Positions 11,600 through 22,834 of a DNA stretch of 64,000 nucleotides are shown in pieces (positions within the stretch are counted from its first letter, which is position 1; every line of letters starts with the position of its first letter). Position numbers and translations under genes: made by a program. The notes below the pieces were generated by a model. That model had not been told where the DNA came from. It searched no databases and saw nothing but the letters and a program-made list of their open reading frames with translations. This DNA comes from Sinelater perroti (Eukaryota > Arthropoda > Insecta > Coleoptera > Elateridae), in assembly GCA_036346155.1 (NCBI GenBank), contig JARFIY010000299.1:5790001-5854000 (forward strand). Reading direction: 5' to 3'.

Positions 11600-12310
11600 T
11601 ATTTTTGCTCAAAAAGCCCCTTATTTTAATTATTTTATATGTTAAAATGAATTGACACCTCGATAAAAGTATTTTCCATCATTAGTTATGAGCTTTTCCC
11701 ATCTTTTGAGCATTATGTCGATGGTATGTCGAAAAAATAAACGGTCTTTTGAGGCACGTCTTCGAAATTACGGAAGGCGCTTCTGCTGATACATGTTGTA
11801 TTGTTCGGAAAAGGCGGTCATCTGGTGGATAAACTCTGGAGAATACGCAAGGTCCAAGATTACCCATTGGAAGTCTAGTAGTGGTTTTTTTACTGCCAAA
11901 GCAACATGATGCTGAGTGTTATCGTGCAAAGGGCCACTTTTCGGCTATTGCTAGCTATTGTAGGTCTCTTCTGGCGCAAATTCTCGCCCAAATTGAGCAA
12001 CTGCTGTTTGTAGTTGTCCTCAGTAACGGTTTCGTTTGGTCTCGGTAGTTCGTAGTAGACCACGCCCTCTTGGCCCCACTAGATACAGAGCATAACTTAG
12101 TGGACATAAAAATTGCGTGTAGTGAAGTGAACAGTTATCCAGAGTTCACTCATGATTTTTTGCGCTTGGGATTAACAAAATATATCCATTTTTCATCCTC
12201 CATCACAATAAAAACTTTTTTTATGCTGCTGATCAAGCAAAGAAATCGCGATATTCAGTGCAATGGCACCTTCCAACAATTCGTATGACCTGATTCTTTT
12301 AGCTCTTTTT
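11600..12310 (-). mobile_element. Mariner transposase fossil
   Basis: Minus-strand pieces follow mariner order. At about 12,230-12,160 there is M-E-D-E-K-W-I-Y-F then N-P-K-R-K-K-S-W, the region of the first catalytic aspartate, here glutamate-aspartate altered. At 11,940-11,900 a D-N-T-Q-H-H-V-A-type segment matches the second aspartate region. At 11,870-11,800 Y-P-P-D-D-R-L-F-R-T-I-Q-H aligns with Y-S-P-D-L-A-P-S-D-Y-H-L-F. At 11,720-11,660 K-R-W-E-K-L-I-T-N-D-G-K-Y-F is the typical C-terminus. Several frameshifts and stops break it. The N-terminal DNA-binding part is absent or unrecognisable, and I did not find terminal repeats. It is a different family from the copy at 7.5 kb. Confidence 0.65.
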
Positions 12311-13204
12311 TTACTGCACAGTCTACGATGAAGGTGTTTATATTTTTTCTCCCTCGTTATAAAAGATTTCTTGTAATGGTGCTATCCAGATCTTATCCCC
12401 ATCCGATCTCTCTTATCATGTGGGTTTGAGTATTGTACTTCTTCCAGCAAGTTGTTGACTTCTTCTTAAATTTACTATGTTATCCTCACATCATTCAGAC
12501 GATTGTTGACTTTTCTACCAAGAAAGTTCCTCTAGCTTGTAAAAACCGCTTTCCTCGCCACAAGGCAATGGGTTTATAGGCATTGGAAATCAGTCGATTT
12601 ACTTTTAGATATTGCTTTTCGATTAGCTTTTATTCTTCGACCTGTCCAAATGGGAGATGCTATCAGTAGCTATACTATCACCACCTGATCGACGTTTTTT
12701 TCTATTCCATTTTAGCTCTTTTTTCTTTCAAGGTTTCTTGAAATATCTTCCTATTTTTGCACTTCTTCCTTCTTCCCCTATAAAACTTTATTATCGTTGG
12801 TTTATATTTTTTATTTATGGTTCTAAACTTTTGCAACATTTTACGTTTTCTATTATGAACTTTATTAACATTTTATAAATTTTACATTACAAATAAGCTT
12901 CTTGCATAACTTCTTTGAGTAAGAATTATAAGAATTTGTAACAATATGACAAGTGTTTGAATTCAGATGACTGTCACTGCCTTGTACTTTTTTCTTATTT
13001 AACTAGGGTTTCAAATTCAAAGTTTTGTGTATGTATTTAATTTTGGTACAAATATTTTAATTTCATATGCGCAAAGAGATAATGTTAATTGAGGTGCATT
13101 AATTGAAATTAATGGTATTTGTGGTGACCAAGAAATAACCGATATGTATGAGCAAGAGACTTGTGGATGAACTTGTATGGATGAACAAAAACACCAAAGT
13201 CTAT
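12310..13204. other. Intergenic AT-rich DNA, nothing recognised
   Basis: I see no exon or transposon that I can name. Pyrimidine-rich stretches give long F/L/S frames without family resemblance. Confidence 0.35.
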
Positions 13205-13759
13205 ATTAATACAAATAAATGTATTTATTTTAGTACTGAAAATATAAAAGTTTACTGCGAATACTCAAGTCATAAATACACAATACTTCGTTTGGTGATA
13301 AACCTACAATTAATTCCTACATAGTAAAAGCATGTATAAAATTTACTCTAAGAGATTTCAAATTTAGAAGTGGTGCATCCTCGCGACTCCTAGTCACTTA
13401 AAGTAGTCAAGGTCCTACCTACTTAACATGCTAAGATATATGTATTCTTACTCGTAGGCCACGATACTAACATCTTTGATTTGATAGAACAATGTATATC
13501 TAATGTTTGTCAACTTTCGGAGCGGTCACTACGAGTGCAGCGGGACGTTTGCCCTTATTGTTCCGTTGTCAACAATTTAAACCAATGAAAAGAATGGAAA
13601 GAAAGCTAGCACGCGCGCAGAGGTTTCAAAAATGCTTCAATTACAATAACTTAGTCAACCCTGTACTTAGATCTCCGTTTACATAAATGGATGCAGTGAT
13701 AACCGTTACAGGACTTGGCAGAAGGGATGGACGACACTTGCAGGCAGCCGACCGGAAGC
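13205..13759 (-). other. Jupiter: 3' UTR of the Jupiter-like gene with polyadenylation signal
   Basis: Leftward of the stop codon at 13,762-13,760, the minus strand runs about 530 nt to an AATAAA at 13,229-13,224, the first well-placed canonical signal. No other gene feature lies between. The cleavage site is estimated at roughly 13,205. Confidence 0.45.
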
Positions 13760-14317
13760 TTAAGCTTGGCCGTTGGTGGTGGGCTTCTCGGAGGCCACCT
13801 TGTTACCGGAAGACATGAGGCCGTTCTGCTGGGAAGAGTTGCTCTGGACCTGCTTGGTTGGAGTGGTGGCCGGGCTCATGATTGTGTAGACTTCTCCAGT
13901 TACCGGGTTCCTATCTGCTGGTACAAAATGATGCCTATCAGTTGTGGAACTTCGAAGTTCCAAAGGTCTTACCAATATGAACTCGAGGAGTGTTTCCACT
14001 ACGTCGTTGGTCCCAAGATGTAACGCCATTTCCAGTTACAGGATTACGCACTGTTACATCTAATCAGAAAATGGCGGTTATGGCAGGTTTGAAGAGGGTC
14101 TTGGATGTTTTGACGCAGCTACTCACCAAGTTTGTTGAAAGATGATTTGCGAGGTGGGGTGGCTCCAGGGCTTCCAAACAAGCGGTTGAATGAGTCGTTA
14201 TGGATGTGGCTGCGGCGAGGGGCGTTGTTGGATGGCGTGCCGTTGCTCTGTGGCGAAGAGGGGCTGGAGTCGGGGGAGCACAGCACGTTGAAGATGTCGC
14301 TTGGTGGGTTGCGCACT
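13760..14317 (-). CDS. Jupiter: Jupiter/HN1-family microtubule-associated protein, last three coding exons (partial gene)
   Basis: Jupiter in flies is a small microtubule-binding protein, and vertebrate relatives are JPT1/HN1. Three exons join cleanly: 14,317-14,127, 14,059-13,973 and 13,914-13,760. Donors are GTGAGT and GTAAGA; acceptors end TTTCAG, GATTAG and CAGCAG. The introns are 67 and 58 bp, and both are phase 1, restoring a D codon at each junction. The partial product is 143 residues. N-P-P-S-D-I-F at residues 3-9 resembles the P-P-G-G-x-S-x-x-I-F module. F-N-R-L-F-G lies at 43-48. R-N-P-V-T-G occurs twice, at 68-73 and 94-99, as in insect Jupiter. The rest is rich in S, P, N and T and probably disordered. 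TAA at 13,762-13,760 ends it. The N-terminal exons were not found to the right, so either a very long intron follows or they lie outside the window. The gene is convergent with the MIM-like gene. Family assignment is good; one-to-one orthology is inferred. Confidence 0.8.
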
Positions 14318-15640
14318 CTGAAATGAAATACATAGACATAAAAACTTATTCTTGTCCTCAAAATTATCGAAAAAACCCAACGATTCCTTCTCAGAAACGA
14401 GTTAATCCGGATTGTTCGGCGGATGATCGCCTTCTTCGAACCTCCGTTTACGGATGACAGCGCACGGAGCCACGCCGTGTGCACCGATGCGTTGTCGTCA
14501 CATAGCCGGGGCAGCGCTTCCGCCGGAGTTTTTCATTCCTAATTTAAGCGTTGGTGAACCTTCAAAATATAATAGCGCTCGATGCTGCCGAGATAGAGAG
14601 AGAGAGCGCGCAGTAGCTCGAGCGGCAATTGATTTTGGCATCAGCCGTACACGCGCAGGGGCGGAAGAAGCCGCACAAGTTTTCGCAAGTTGTGCAGAAT
14701 TGAATGCGTTCGTACGATTTCAGGAGATTACAGCCTAATAACGGCGAGGTTTCAACCTCACTTTCATCGCGCTACCCTGGCCACACGATACCCAACCAGA
14801 GGTTCCTGGAATCTAGGTGAAGCTGAACCCGATCTGTTCAGCACGATCTGCTGCATTGCACAACTGCAGCGGATGAAATTTCATTTGTGTAACGCAGTCG
14901 GCTGCTGGACAGCCCCGAAACGACTTGTAGCTGGTACGCAGTACATTTTTGATGAAGGCTGATAGAGAAGCGCCTGAATTGCTTGGGGGTTGAAACGAAG
15001 AAGCGTTGGAATTCGAACTTTAATGGCGATTGAGAAGAATCGTTTCCAGCATACATTAAGGCCGAAGAACGAGATGGAGCATTTCTTATCAACATACTAT
15101 ACATGCATTATAGCGTATCATTTTTTGCCGGGCACGCCGCATTATCTCGATAAACAATCACCAGAACTATTAGATATTACTTAAGCACCTTTTTGTCTCG
15201 CTTTATATCGAGGCTCTCTCGTGCGTGAAGAACAACTTTGATTGCGCTCCAAGCTACCTCCTCAATGTAAATAACATCTAACCAAATTATGCAGAGAGCA
15301 GTGGCGAATAGTGTGACGGAGCATTGTTTCGTATGTTAATTTTGCTCGTAAAGAAGTAACGTTCACACTTCTTATCGACTTACAATCAACCGACCATAAA
15401 TCACCTTACAAGTGCTTAACGATGGGCCTCGTAATTAGAACCTTGTTTGCTTGCTCCCGTTCTTGTCCGAACCTTGTACGTATATAATTGTGCAGATTTC
15501 TGACGAAACCTCGTACGTGGTTTCCTTTCACCTCTTAAAACCGAGTAAACAGGAAGAATTAACGTCGATGGATGATTATGATAGTCCTGATTAGATGAAT
15601 TTATGATTTGTAGCACAGGCGTGGGTTTTATCGGAGTCGC
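14318..15640. other. Moderately GC-rich flank or intron upstream of the Jupiter exons
   Basis: Starting right after the acceptor of the first visible Jupiter exon, this stretch is richer in GC than the surroundings to about 15.1 kb. It holds a short GAGA run near 14,595. Overlapping open frames of 85-121 codons on both strands show no family motif and no codon-level consistency. I read it as intron with possible regulatory content. No further Jupiter exon could be identified. Confidence 0.35.
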
Positions 15641-16190
15641 GCTATTTAGAACACATCACTAGGCCGAAATGCGAGAGGTGGCCTTTCACGGTCTCGATTT
15701 TTCGATTTCCTCGCCTGTCCTCAACTGGAGCGCAGGTGCTCCCATGGAAAACGTCGCCGCGCGCCAGCTCGACTTTATGGCCGCCGTAAGCCGGAGGAAA
15801 TCGTAAGAATCGGGCCGTGCGGCGGCCGCGGCACGGATCTGGCAAGATTTATTCGCGGGCAGTTCTACGTCTTCGCATTAATGCGGAAGGTTTATGTCTC
15901 CGATTAGCGCGTCCCGGCGGATTTCCGCCGTCAGAGAGCGATTAAATTGATGCGATTCCACTCCGCTCTATTAGGCCGCGGCCGCCGTAAATTGCGACAA
16001 ATTGCAGCTCCGAGCGGGAGCTTCTGGAGCGGCGTGAATAATGGTGGCAGCGCTGGCCGCGAATGATTTTCAATATTTGCATACGGTAGAGCGGCGGTAA
16101 ATGCGGGTGCTTCCTCTTTGCTGGCACGAATAAACCGAGGAATTTGGATGGCGTAGCGTTAGCACTCGAGTTGTTCATCTGGTACAACTT
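15640..16190. promoter_or_regulatory. GC/CpG-rich island, candidate regulatory module
   Basis: About 550 bp of GC- and CpG-rich DNA sits in an AT-rich setting, without convincing coding content. It contains a perfect POU octamer ATTTGCAT at 16,075-16,082, a GCCGTAAA word at 15,984-15,991 that resembles posterior Hox/Abd-B sites, and several ATTA cores. The closeness to the Jupiter exons makes a role in that gene possible. The function is inference. Confidence 0.45.
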
Positions 16191-16614
16191 GGACAAAACT
16201 GTGTGATATGGGAGTCGAACAATTCACGTCTTAACCATACACGTATAACTTTACTGTTCACAGATTCATACGATGATCGACGTTCTTTTAAATGAATAAT
16301 AATTAATCAAAAAGGAGGATGTTCAGAGCGCAACCAACTTTCATCACTACCTCCAAAAAATGATGATCGTCACTTAGTTATCTGAAATACCATGAAAGAT
16401 CCTAAATATTATTTAACAATACACGAGTGCTTTATTACCCGCTCTCAAACGGAAATTTTCTATCGCTTGCGGTTCCGGAAATATAATACCTCGGCCGCGC
16501 CTGCCGCCAAGCCAGAATTTGTCATTCGGATGCGTTCGGGTCGGCACGGAAAGGCACGAACAATTGTGTGACAGCAATAGTTGAACTTTGACTTGTGTGA
16601 CAGCAGCAGCACTC

Positions 16615-16621
<7 letters not shown>

Positions 16622-16665
<44 letters not shown>
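16622..16665. repeat. (TA)n microsatellite, about 22 units
   Basis: This is an uninterrupted alternation of T and A for about 44 bp, bounded by T- and A-rich sequence. Such tracts are length-variable. Confidence 0.97.
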
Positions 16666-16669
<4 letters not shown>

Positions 16670-16670
<1 letters not shown>

Positions 16671-18060
16671 AACTACCAATTTTGTTTACGATTGGAAGAA
16701 GCAAAACATGTAGTAGATCGATAACGAAGAAATGAACTAATTGATATTCAAAGAGGAAAGAGAATATATGTTAAAGAATGATTTTAATTCTAACATAATT
16801 GGTCACAAAAAAATCATAATCACGCCATCTGCTGTTATTTAATCTAAACCGACTAATATGTTCGTGAGACATTGCATTATTTTAACAGATGCTCCAATTA
16901 TGAATTAATGAAGTAAAGATTATGACGCATCTAAAATTTGGTTAATGAACTAAACTATGTGAACCAAATGAAGTATTTCGGCTTGGTTAAGAGTATTTCA
17001 GTTTGGAATAATCAAAACTTAATAACGATGAATTGGAAGTTGTGTTCTAAAATTATATGAGACCTATCAATAATGCCCAGTGTAATAAAATATTCTAAGC
17101 TGATCAATTTATACCGCAAGTTGGTAAGGTATGATGGTCAAAAACCAAAATTTACATAAAGAAAGAAATCAATAGATTGAAAACTATACCAAAAACCTTT
17201 GGATTAAATCAACTTTTTCAAGTTTCCCCAGAGATCTAGGTACATTCGTTACCTCATTTTGTTAAAATGTCCTCGTCGTTGGTAAGGTTTGTTCTGGGAT
17301 TTATGGGCTATGTTATAACAATAAAATCAGGTTTCGCTATCTATTACGATGCTATTGACAAAGTAAGATATTTCATCTTCAAACTTATCGCGCATCTAGC
17401 ACCACCACAACATGCGCTATGTCAAAGAACAAAATGCAGAAAGATTTGTAACGTTTTGCTCTTAAAGTAATGAATAAAATGATTAAATTTGTTTAAACTA
17501 CTTTCAACAAAATTTATTTTGCATTACCACAGTTTTTTACTTCGCTTTCGGTAGCTTGACTTTTTGTTACTGTTCCGCTGCATGCTATTTATACAATTAA
17601 TATCTGTTCTGGAACCTTCCATAGCACTGGAATATTCCGCTTTGTTCTAGTCTTCACTGCGGGGGTCTCAACGGCAACGGCTTACACATTGCAGTCAGCG
17701 CATACTATAGACATAAATTTCGCAAGGTTACAATATGAATTATCGATATAGGAATGTCCAATCTGTTGTTATGCAAAATTGCTCAGTATTCCATTTCTGA
17801 CTGAGCTCTTTTCACTGCTATAGTTCAGGAGTAACTAACATCTAGAGGTTGTCCTGTCGGCTGCAATACTGATTTGAGCCTACCACAATGTACTTGAACT
17901 TGTCTCAACATGCGACCATTACTTGCTCTAGATCTGGAACCGTCTTTGTTTTCAAAAAATGAGAAACCACGACATAGTTTGTCATACAAATTGGAGGCTT
18001 ATTGGAAGAAGTTTTTAAACTCTACTGTTGGTAGATTAATCTTTCATATATATTTTAGAC
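16670..18060. other. AT-rich stretch, nothing recognised
   Basis: There is no supported exon or named repeat. A 67-codon plus-strand frame at 17,267-17,470 has no recognisable family. Sequence around 17.6-17.95 kb is less AT-rich and could be an old transposon, but I could not identify one. Confidence 0.3.
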
Positions 18061-18061
18061 T

Positions 18062-18300
18062 ATAATGGTGAGCGAATGGTCTGCGAATTGAAAGGTTCAG
18101 ACTCCTCCATATGTTCGTCCTCATTGTCCGATCGTAACGTGAGGTCTTAGACGACCATTATTGTCTCTTGTTCTAAGTGAATGCACAGATACTCAATTAT
18201 TTTTAGTGACCGAGTAGACCACTCGTCCAGGATTGATCCAGAGTCTGTTCTCACCGTAGCCAAGCGACTCAACCGCTCGTTCATACTGGTATATATATTC
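18062..18300 (+). repeat. Dispersed repeat family D, copy 1
   Basis: This copy shares diagnostic words with the copies at 33.9, 42.98, 50.2 and 51.2 kb: a G-T-C-T-G-C-G-A-A-T-T-G-A-A-A-G start, G-A-C-G-A-C-C-A-T-T-A-T-T, then T-T-G-T-T-C-T-A-A-G-T-G-A-A-T-G-C, and C-T-C-A-A-T-T-A-T-T-T-T-T-A-G-T-G-A-C followed by the G-A-G-T-A-G-A-C-C-A-C-T box. Like copy 6 it continues beyond that box, with a segment ending near 18,300. Confidence 0.55.
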
Positions 18301-18584
18301 TAGAATAATTGAAAATTTGCCCTATAGGCTTGGAGTATCATAACAGACTCATATTGGACTTACAAAATTCAGAAGGAGAAAACTTTTTCAAAATTCATCT
18401 TAAAGGTTGGGAGATATATTTGTCGTACTCGTTAGCCATGAAACACAAACAGGTCAAATTGCAGTAGACTGACTAATTGCATAAAGTGAACAAAACCAAA
18501 AAGCAAATGTTGGAACAATCTTTAAAATCTGCACTACGGTAAAACAGTAGCACTTAGCAGGATGAACCTTCGAACCTATAAGAA

Positions 18585-18945
18585 TGAGGCAACACCACAA
18601 CGGCAAAGCGCTGTCCTTTGATGGGCCTGCAGAAATCCGCGCGACGCGCTTCTTTGCCCAGTTTCAGGAAAATAGCGTTCCTCGGCGCGAAGGCTTTTCA
18701 GAGGCGAGTCGCTCGTGCGTGGTGCTACGTGACGGCTTCTGCTCGCGAGCCCGCACGGCAAAGTAGGTTTACTAGCAAAACAATAAAAACCGCGACTACA
18801 CGACTGAGCCGAGTTATTTACATTTCTTCTTGAAATTAACTGCAGCCTGCGCCGCGAATGCGCTCCGGCTTCCTGGAAAAAAGCGAAGCTGGCGTGACCG
18901 ATCCGCGTTCTCGCGAATCTGCTTTCCATCGATTTTTCCACTTTT
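18585..18945. promoter_or_regulatory. Small GC/CpG-rich island, candidate regulatory module
   Basis: This is about 360 bp of CpG-rich sequence with sharp edges. It produces a 121-codon minus-strand frame and overlapping plus-strand frames. None carries a recognisable motif, and simultaneous openness in several frames is what GC-rich non-coding DNA gives. A spliced exon cannot be fully excluded. Confidence 0.35.
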
Positions 18946-18949
18946 GATT

Positions 18950-20085
18950 CAGCCCCATTTCGAATATTACAGGGACTACTATTTTTTCTGAATGATATGA
19001 ATGAAAAAAGTATATTGCAATAGGTTTTGGTTCTGCATTACATCATTTTATAAAAAAACCTACAAAGAAATAATGAACATCCATCGCACATCCACCGAAC
19101 GTGTTGTTCTTTGTTATATGCAAAACGGTAAGTCATTTCTCGATAAAATAAATTTCTCTTAAATAATAACTGTTGCATGTCTTAAATATATTGAATATCA
19201 AAAAATTTTTCTTTATAAGATCGACAATATACTTTATTGTAATGAAGAAAGCAAATGATATGATATACAAGTATGATAAGAAGGCGATCAGTATCATAAA
19301 ACAAGAAGATAAAGGTACAAATAAATCGAGAAAAACTAACAGATCTTTTGAAACCACAGAAACTGCAAGGATGACAAAAAAAGATACATAACAGAACAAA
19401 CTAGGATTAATTTACTATGAAAGAAGTTTAAGGAAGATAAGATGCAGCGAGGAGGAATAAGTATTAAGGCAAATACAAAAAAATATCAAAATTTGTGTTT
19501 AGGTGAACAAGACGAAGTAAAAATAAAGAAACTAATACAAAAAGATAAAAAAGAACAGTACATAGGCTTGTAAGATATCTTATCGATACATCCATAGGTG
19601 ATTGACAAGATGTAAAAAAATGTAGTAATGACTTCCCAATATTAAAAATAAAAAATAAGAAACATGGGAGTAGAGAAAAAAGCAGTCTAATAAAAAAGTA
19701 AATATAACTGAGAAAAAGCAATCAAGGACTTTAGATAGAAGAGGTAAATAGAAGTTATAAGAATAACAGTGCATTAGAGTGCACGCTTGTTTTTGGAAAT
19801 GGTTGGGATATGGTTATGAAGTATATAAACTAAACATAACATGGGAATGAAAGGCAAACATAAATAGAGAAGAAAATAACGAAAAAAAAATTGGAAGAAT
19901 AAGAGTGTGTAAGGTAGGAATCAAAACTATTTGTGATCATATATAATCCCTTGTCTTTATTCGATCCCCTTTATTATTAGACTACATCCAAATGTGCCAA
20001 TACAAAAATTTTAAAACATTTGAAGGTCGTTTCCCCCAATTTTTTGATAGATCTTGCTTATTTATGAAATTAGTCGAGTTATTGA
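18950..20085. other. Purine-rich AT stretch, possibly very old retrotransposon remains
   Basis: The plus strand is strongly A-rich from about 19.1 to 19.9 kb and reads as Lys/Asn/Thr-rich peptide (for example around 19,173-19,391). Decayed ORF1 or Pol sequence of AT-rich non-LTR elements looks like this, but I found no diagnostic motif. Confidence 0.25.
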
Positions 20086-20087
20086 CT

Positions 20088-20116
20088 CGCGTGTGTGCAC
20101 GCGCGCACACACGCGC
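20088..20116. repeat. Alternating purine-pyrimidine near-palindrome
   Basis: The 29 bases consist almost entirely of alternating CG/TG/CA steps around a central CACGCGCG. The sequence is nearly its own reverse complement, so both Z-DNA and cruciform extrusion are physically plausible. Confidence 0.8.
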
Positions 20117-20234
20117 AATTCATCTAAAAAGTTCGGTGTATGGTGTTATAGAAAACAAACAAAGCAAAGCATACAAACATGTTTACTCTTCTTCACAAAA
20201 CATGAAACTTGAAAAATGTCAACAAAGACCTCTT

Positions 20235-20640
20235 TAGAAATCGATTAAGAACCTTTGTCACGCTTTTTCGATTGCACAAACCGAGGTCAGATCTTTGGCT
20301 TAGTTAAACCTTTAAGGGCGATGGTATGTACCGTGTCCTTGCTAATTCCCATTAATCGTAGTGTCAGTCCCTTCGTTTGAACCAGTCGTAAACACATTTT
20401 CTACACGTACGCTTGCTTCAACATTGTAAGCATCTCCGTCGCCGTTTTTCTCAATTTACATCATAACTTGATGGTTACTCGTTGGCCCACTGCATTCTAG
20501 CCCTGCCTTTCACACTGAGTACGTTCGATTGCCCCCAGCATGTTCACTCCGATGGCCACTTTTACTCTACGCTAAATGGCACTTGTCAAAGTGAGATAGC
20601 GAATCATTCACTGAACTTTTTAGAAACACCGCGTATAAAT
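20235..20640 (-). mobile_element. N-terminal half of a mariner transposase gene, fossil
   Basis: Minus-strand translation gives T-A-T-E-M-L-T-M-L-K-Q-A-Y at about 20,430-20,390. This matches the first DNA-binding helix region of mariner proteins (x-A-T-E-T-x-x-M-L-x-x-A-Y-G-D). Then M-G-I-S-K-D-T-V-H-T-I-A appears near 20,350-20,320, and K-I-x-P-R-F-V near 20,290, the second helix-turn-helix and its R-K-I-C-S-R-F-V-P end. The catalytic domain is not present to the left. The right end, near 20,635, could be the terminal repeat, but no partner was found. Confidence 0.55.
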
Positions 20641-20644
20641 ATAG

Positions 20645-22590
20645 TAAAAGTTTGAGCAGAGGTAGTTTTAGTATATGGAGAATATGATTTTCCTAAAGTT
20701 GTGATGTAAAGACTTCAAGCGAACAGAAAAATAATAGTTATGCTACCTTAACAATGTGCATGGCGCACTCATCATTATGAGGGGTTGTATTGCAGTAACG
20801 TCACTACAAATAGTAAACATACAAACTACGATAGTATCGGAATCCACAGATTATTGGTACAATTGCGAGTGTTAATAATGTTGCCTCATTAAGGAAGTAT
20901 AGCACTGGAGAAATTAAATTCGTAATCAGCCGAATTTCGAAAAATATTTTTAAAATTGGTAAGTCTCAGTTAAGATAAAGTGGCCGATACTTCCAAAACA
21001 CCAAAACTACTATTCAAACTGCCAGTATGACGCTAAGAGTAGAGAAGGTAAACTACTGAAGGTTAAAGTAATAGGAACGTAAAAGGGGACAAAATAGAAA
21101 CTGAAAATACATTATAAAAGTTGAGTAAAAATGTCGAAAAGGCTGTAAAAAATCATATGGTAGGGATTTTTATTTTACTTCTATCATGTTCAGATAAAGC
21201 ATACTAGATGGTATTGCTTTAATAGAGAACAATAAAAATGATCACTACTCTCAAATCAGTACAAGTACAACATGGACCACGATATTACCAAAGATAACTT
21301 TAAATTTGGATCACAAACCGGTCTAAGTAAACAAAAAGGAAAATGAAAAATCAACTAATCGAAGGATTATCCTATTTGTATTGCTTAATTTCTATAAGTC
21401 GTAGAATCTGATGACCGAGGAAGGTGCACTTTGGTAATATTGAAGTGAATATATGGATAAAGATGATTTAAGTAACACCAGGATGAATGTTTTTAAGAGA
21501 CTGGGAAGAATACTTGAATACACAGTTGTATAAAGTAGCTCTAGAGGTTCTTTATATGCTAAGTCAATAGGAATGTGAAGGCGGTTTGACATGTTTAACA
21601 TATCAAGAAAAAAGAGCCTAGCGATACATGAAAGATTAGGCAAAGATATAGAAAATGATTATTGTGTACCTATGGTAAGTAAATCCCCAGATGTTAAGGT
21701 CAACAATTTTATCCGTTTGATACTTGTGCAAACATTACTATATTGAAAGAGAAGTGTAAATTGATGGATATTTTAAGAAATTTAAAAAGAAGCAAAGTGG
21801 ATATGAAATGTGAACTAACATTTAATCTAACAAAAGTTTAAAAGTTCAAAAATTAGAGCCCTTTATGGGGATTATATAAAAGACACAAAGATAATAGGAA
21901 TGGGAAAAACTGTAGATCAAATCGTCTTTGGATAATTATCAAATGTGAAAATTGAAGTGATTACAGCTTGAAAGAAATGAAAGATAATTTTTTTATGAAT
22001 ATGTAATGAAGATGGAAGATTAAGATAATTTTACCTTTAACTGTACCACGCACATATAATATATAGAGGTCAAATCCGTCCACAAGAAATAGCTAACAAA
22101 CATAGTACTAAAAGTGAGTTTAAATGGGATAAATAAAAAAAGATGAATATAGAAGTAATAAAACTACAAAAAAACGTGCGGTATAAATATAGTTATAATG
22201 ACCTTTTGTTAGTCAAGTTTTTTTCGTTGTGGGCCATATTTTATTTGATTATTATGTTTGTAAGCGATACCTTTAATAGGGAGGACTGAAACCGATCAAT
22301 TGATTATGAGCTCGGTGGAGACATTTTAGGGAATTCATGCCAACTCAAAAGTAGCATTAAAAGACAAAATTCAGCTTATAGTGCGGACCATATTTATAAA
22401 CGGAAAAATAATGAATACGTGGTGTGCTTAAATACGCGGTAAAGGTTAGGTTAGTGTGATTTGGCCAAGCGTGAGAAAGCAAAAAGTTCCATTAGTCTGA
22501 GAACGTAAAAAGTGGAGCTTTAAGTTGCGCTACACAATGCGAAGGTCAGGTAGAACAGACAACACAATCCTAACAGTAAAGGTAAATTTT
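20645..22590. other. A-rich stretch, nothing recognised
   Basis: There is no exon or recognisable element. Much of 21.0-22.2 kb is A-rich on the plus strand with frequent stops, again suggestive of very old retrotransposon sequence but without a diagnostic motif. Confidence 0.3.
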
Positions 22591-22594
22591 TCTA

Positions 22595-22609
22595 GCACTA
22601 GGGGGCGCT
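22595..22609 (+). promoter_or_regulatory. CTCF-like insulator motif
   Basis: The 15-mer GCACTAGGGGGCGCT differs from the classic CTCF core (CCACYAGGGGGCGCT) at one position. It lies about 240 bp left of a GC-rich island. CTCF is conserved in many insects and prefers closely related cores. A single motif match is only suggestive. Confidence 0.4.
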
Positions 22610-22834
22610 CAATTAACTAGTCATTCTGTTGCTTCGATAAAATTCTAGAAAACTGAAAATTGTTTTAACACACTTCACCCCTAACAGAAATTTCTGATGT
22701 GCTATAGACTAGATTAATATGAGGTGTACTGTCTTCTATTAAAAAAAAATACTTTAGTGCCTAACAAAATGTGACTGAAAAACCATAGATAAAACATGTA
22801 ATCGCGAAAGATTTCTCCAGCAAAAGCTCATTCC

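Noticed and set aside
18576..18941. A 121-codon minus-strand frame
   Set aside because: It lies entirely within a GC island with other frames open at the same place, and has no domain or start context.
22451..22466. Two TTAGG units resembling the insect telomere repeat
   Set aside because: Two units occur by chance, and no array is present.
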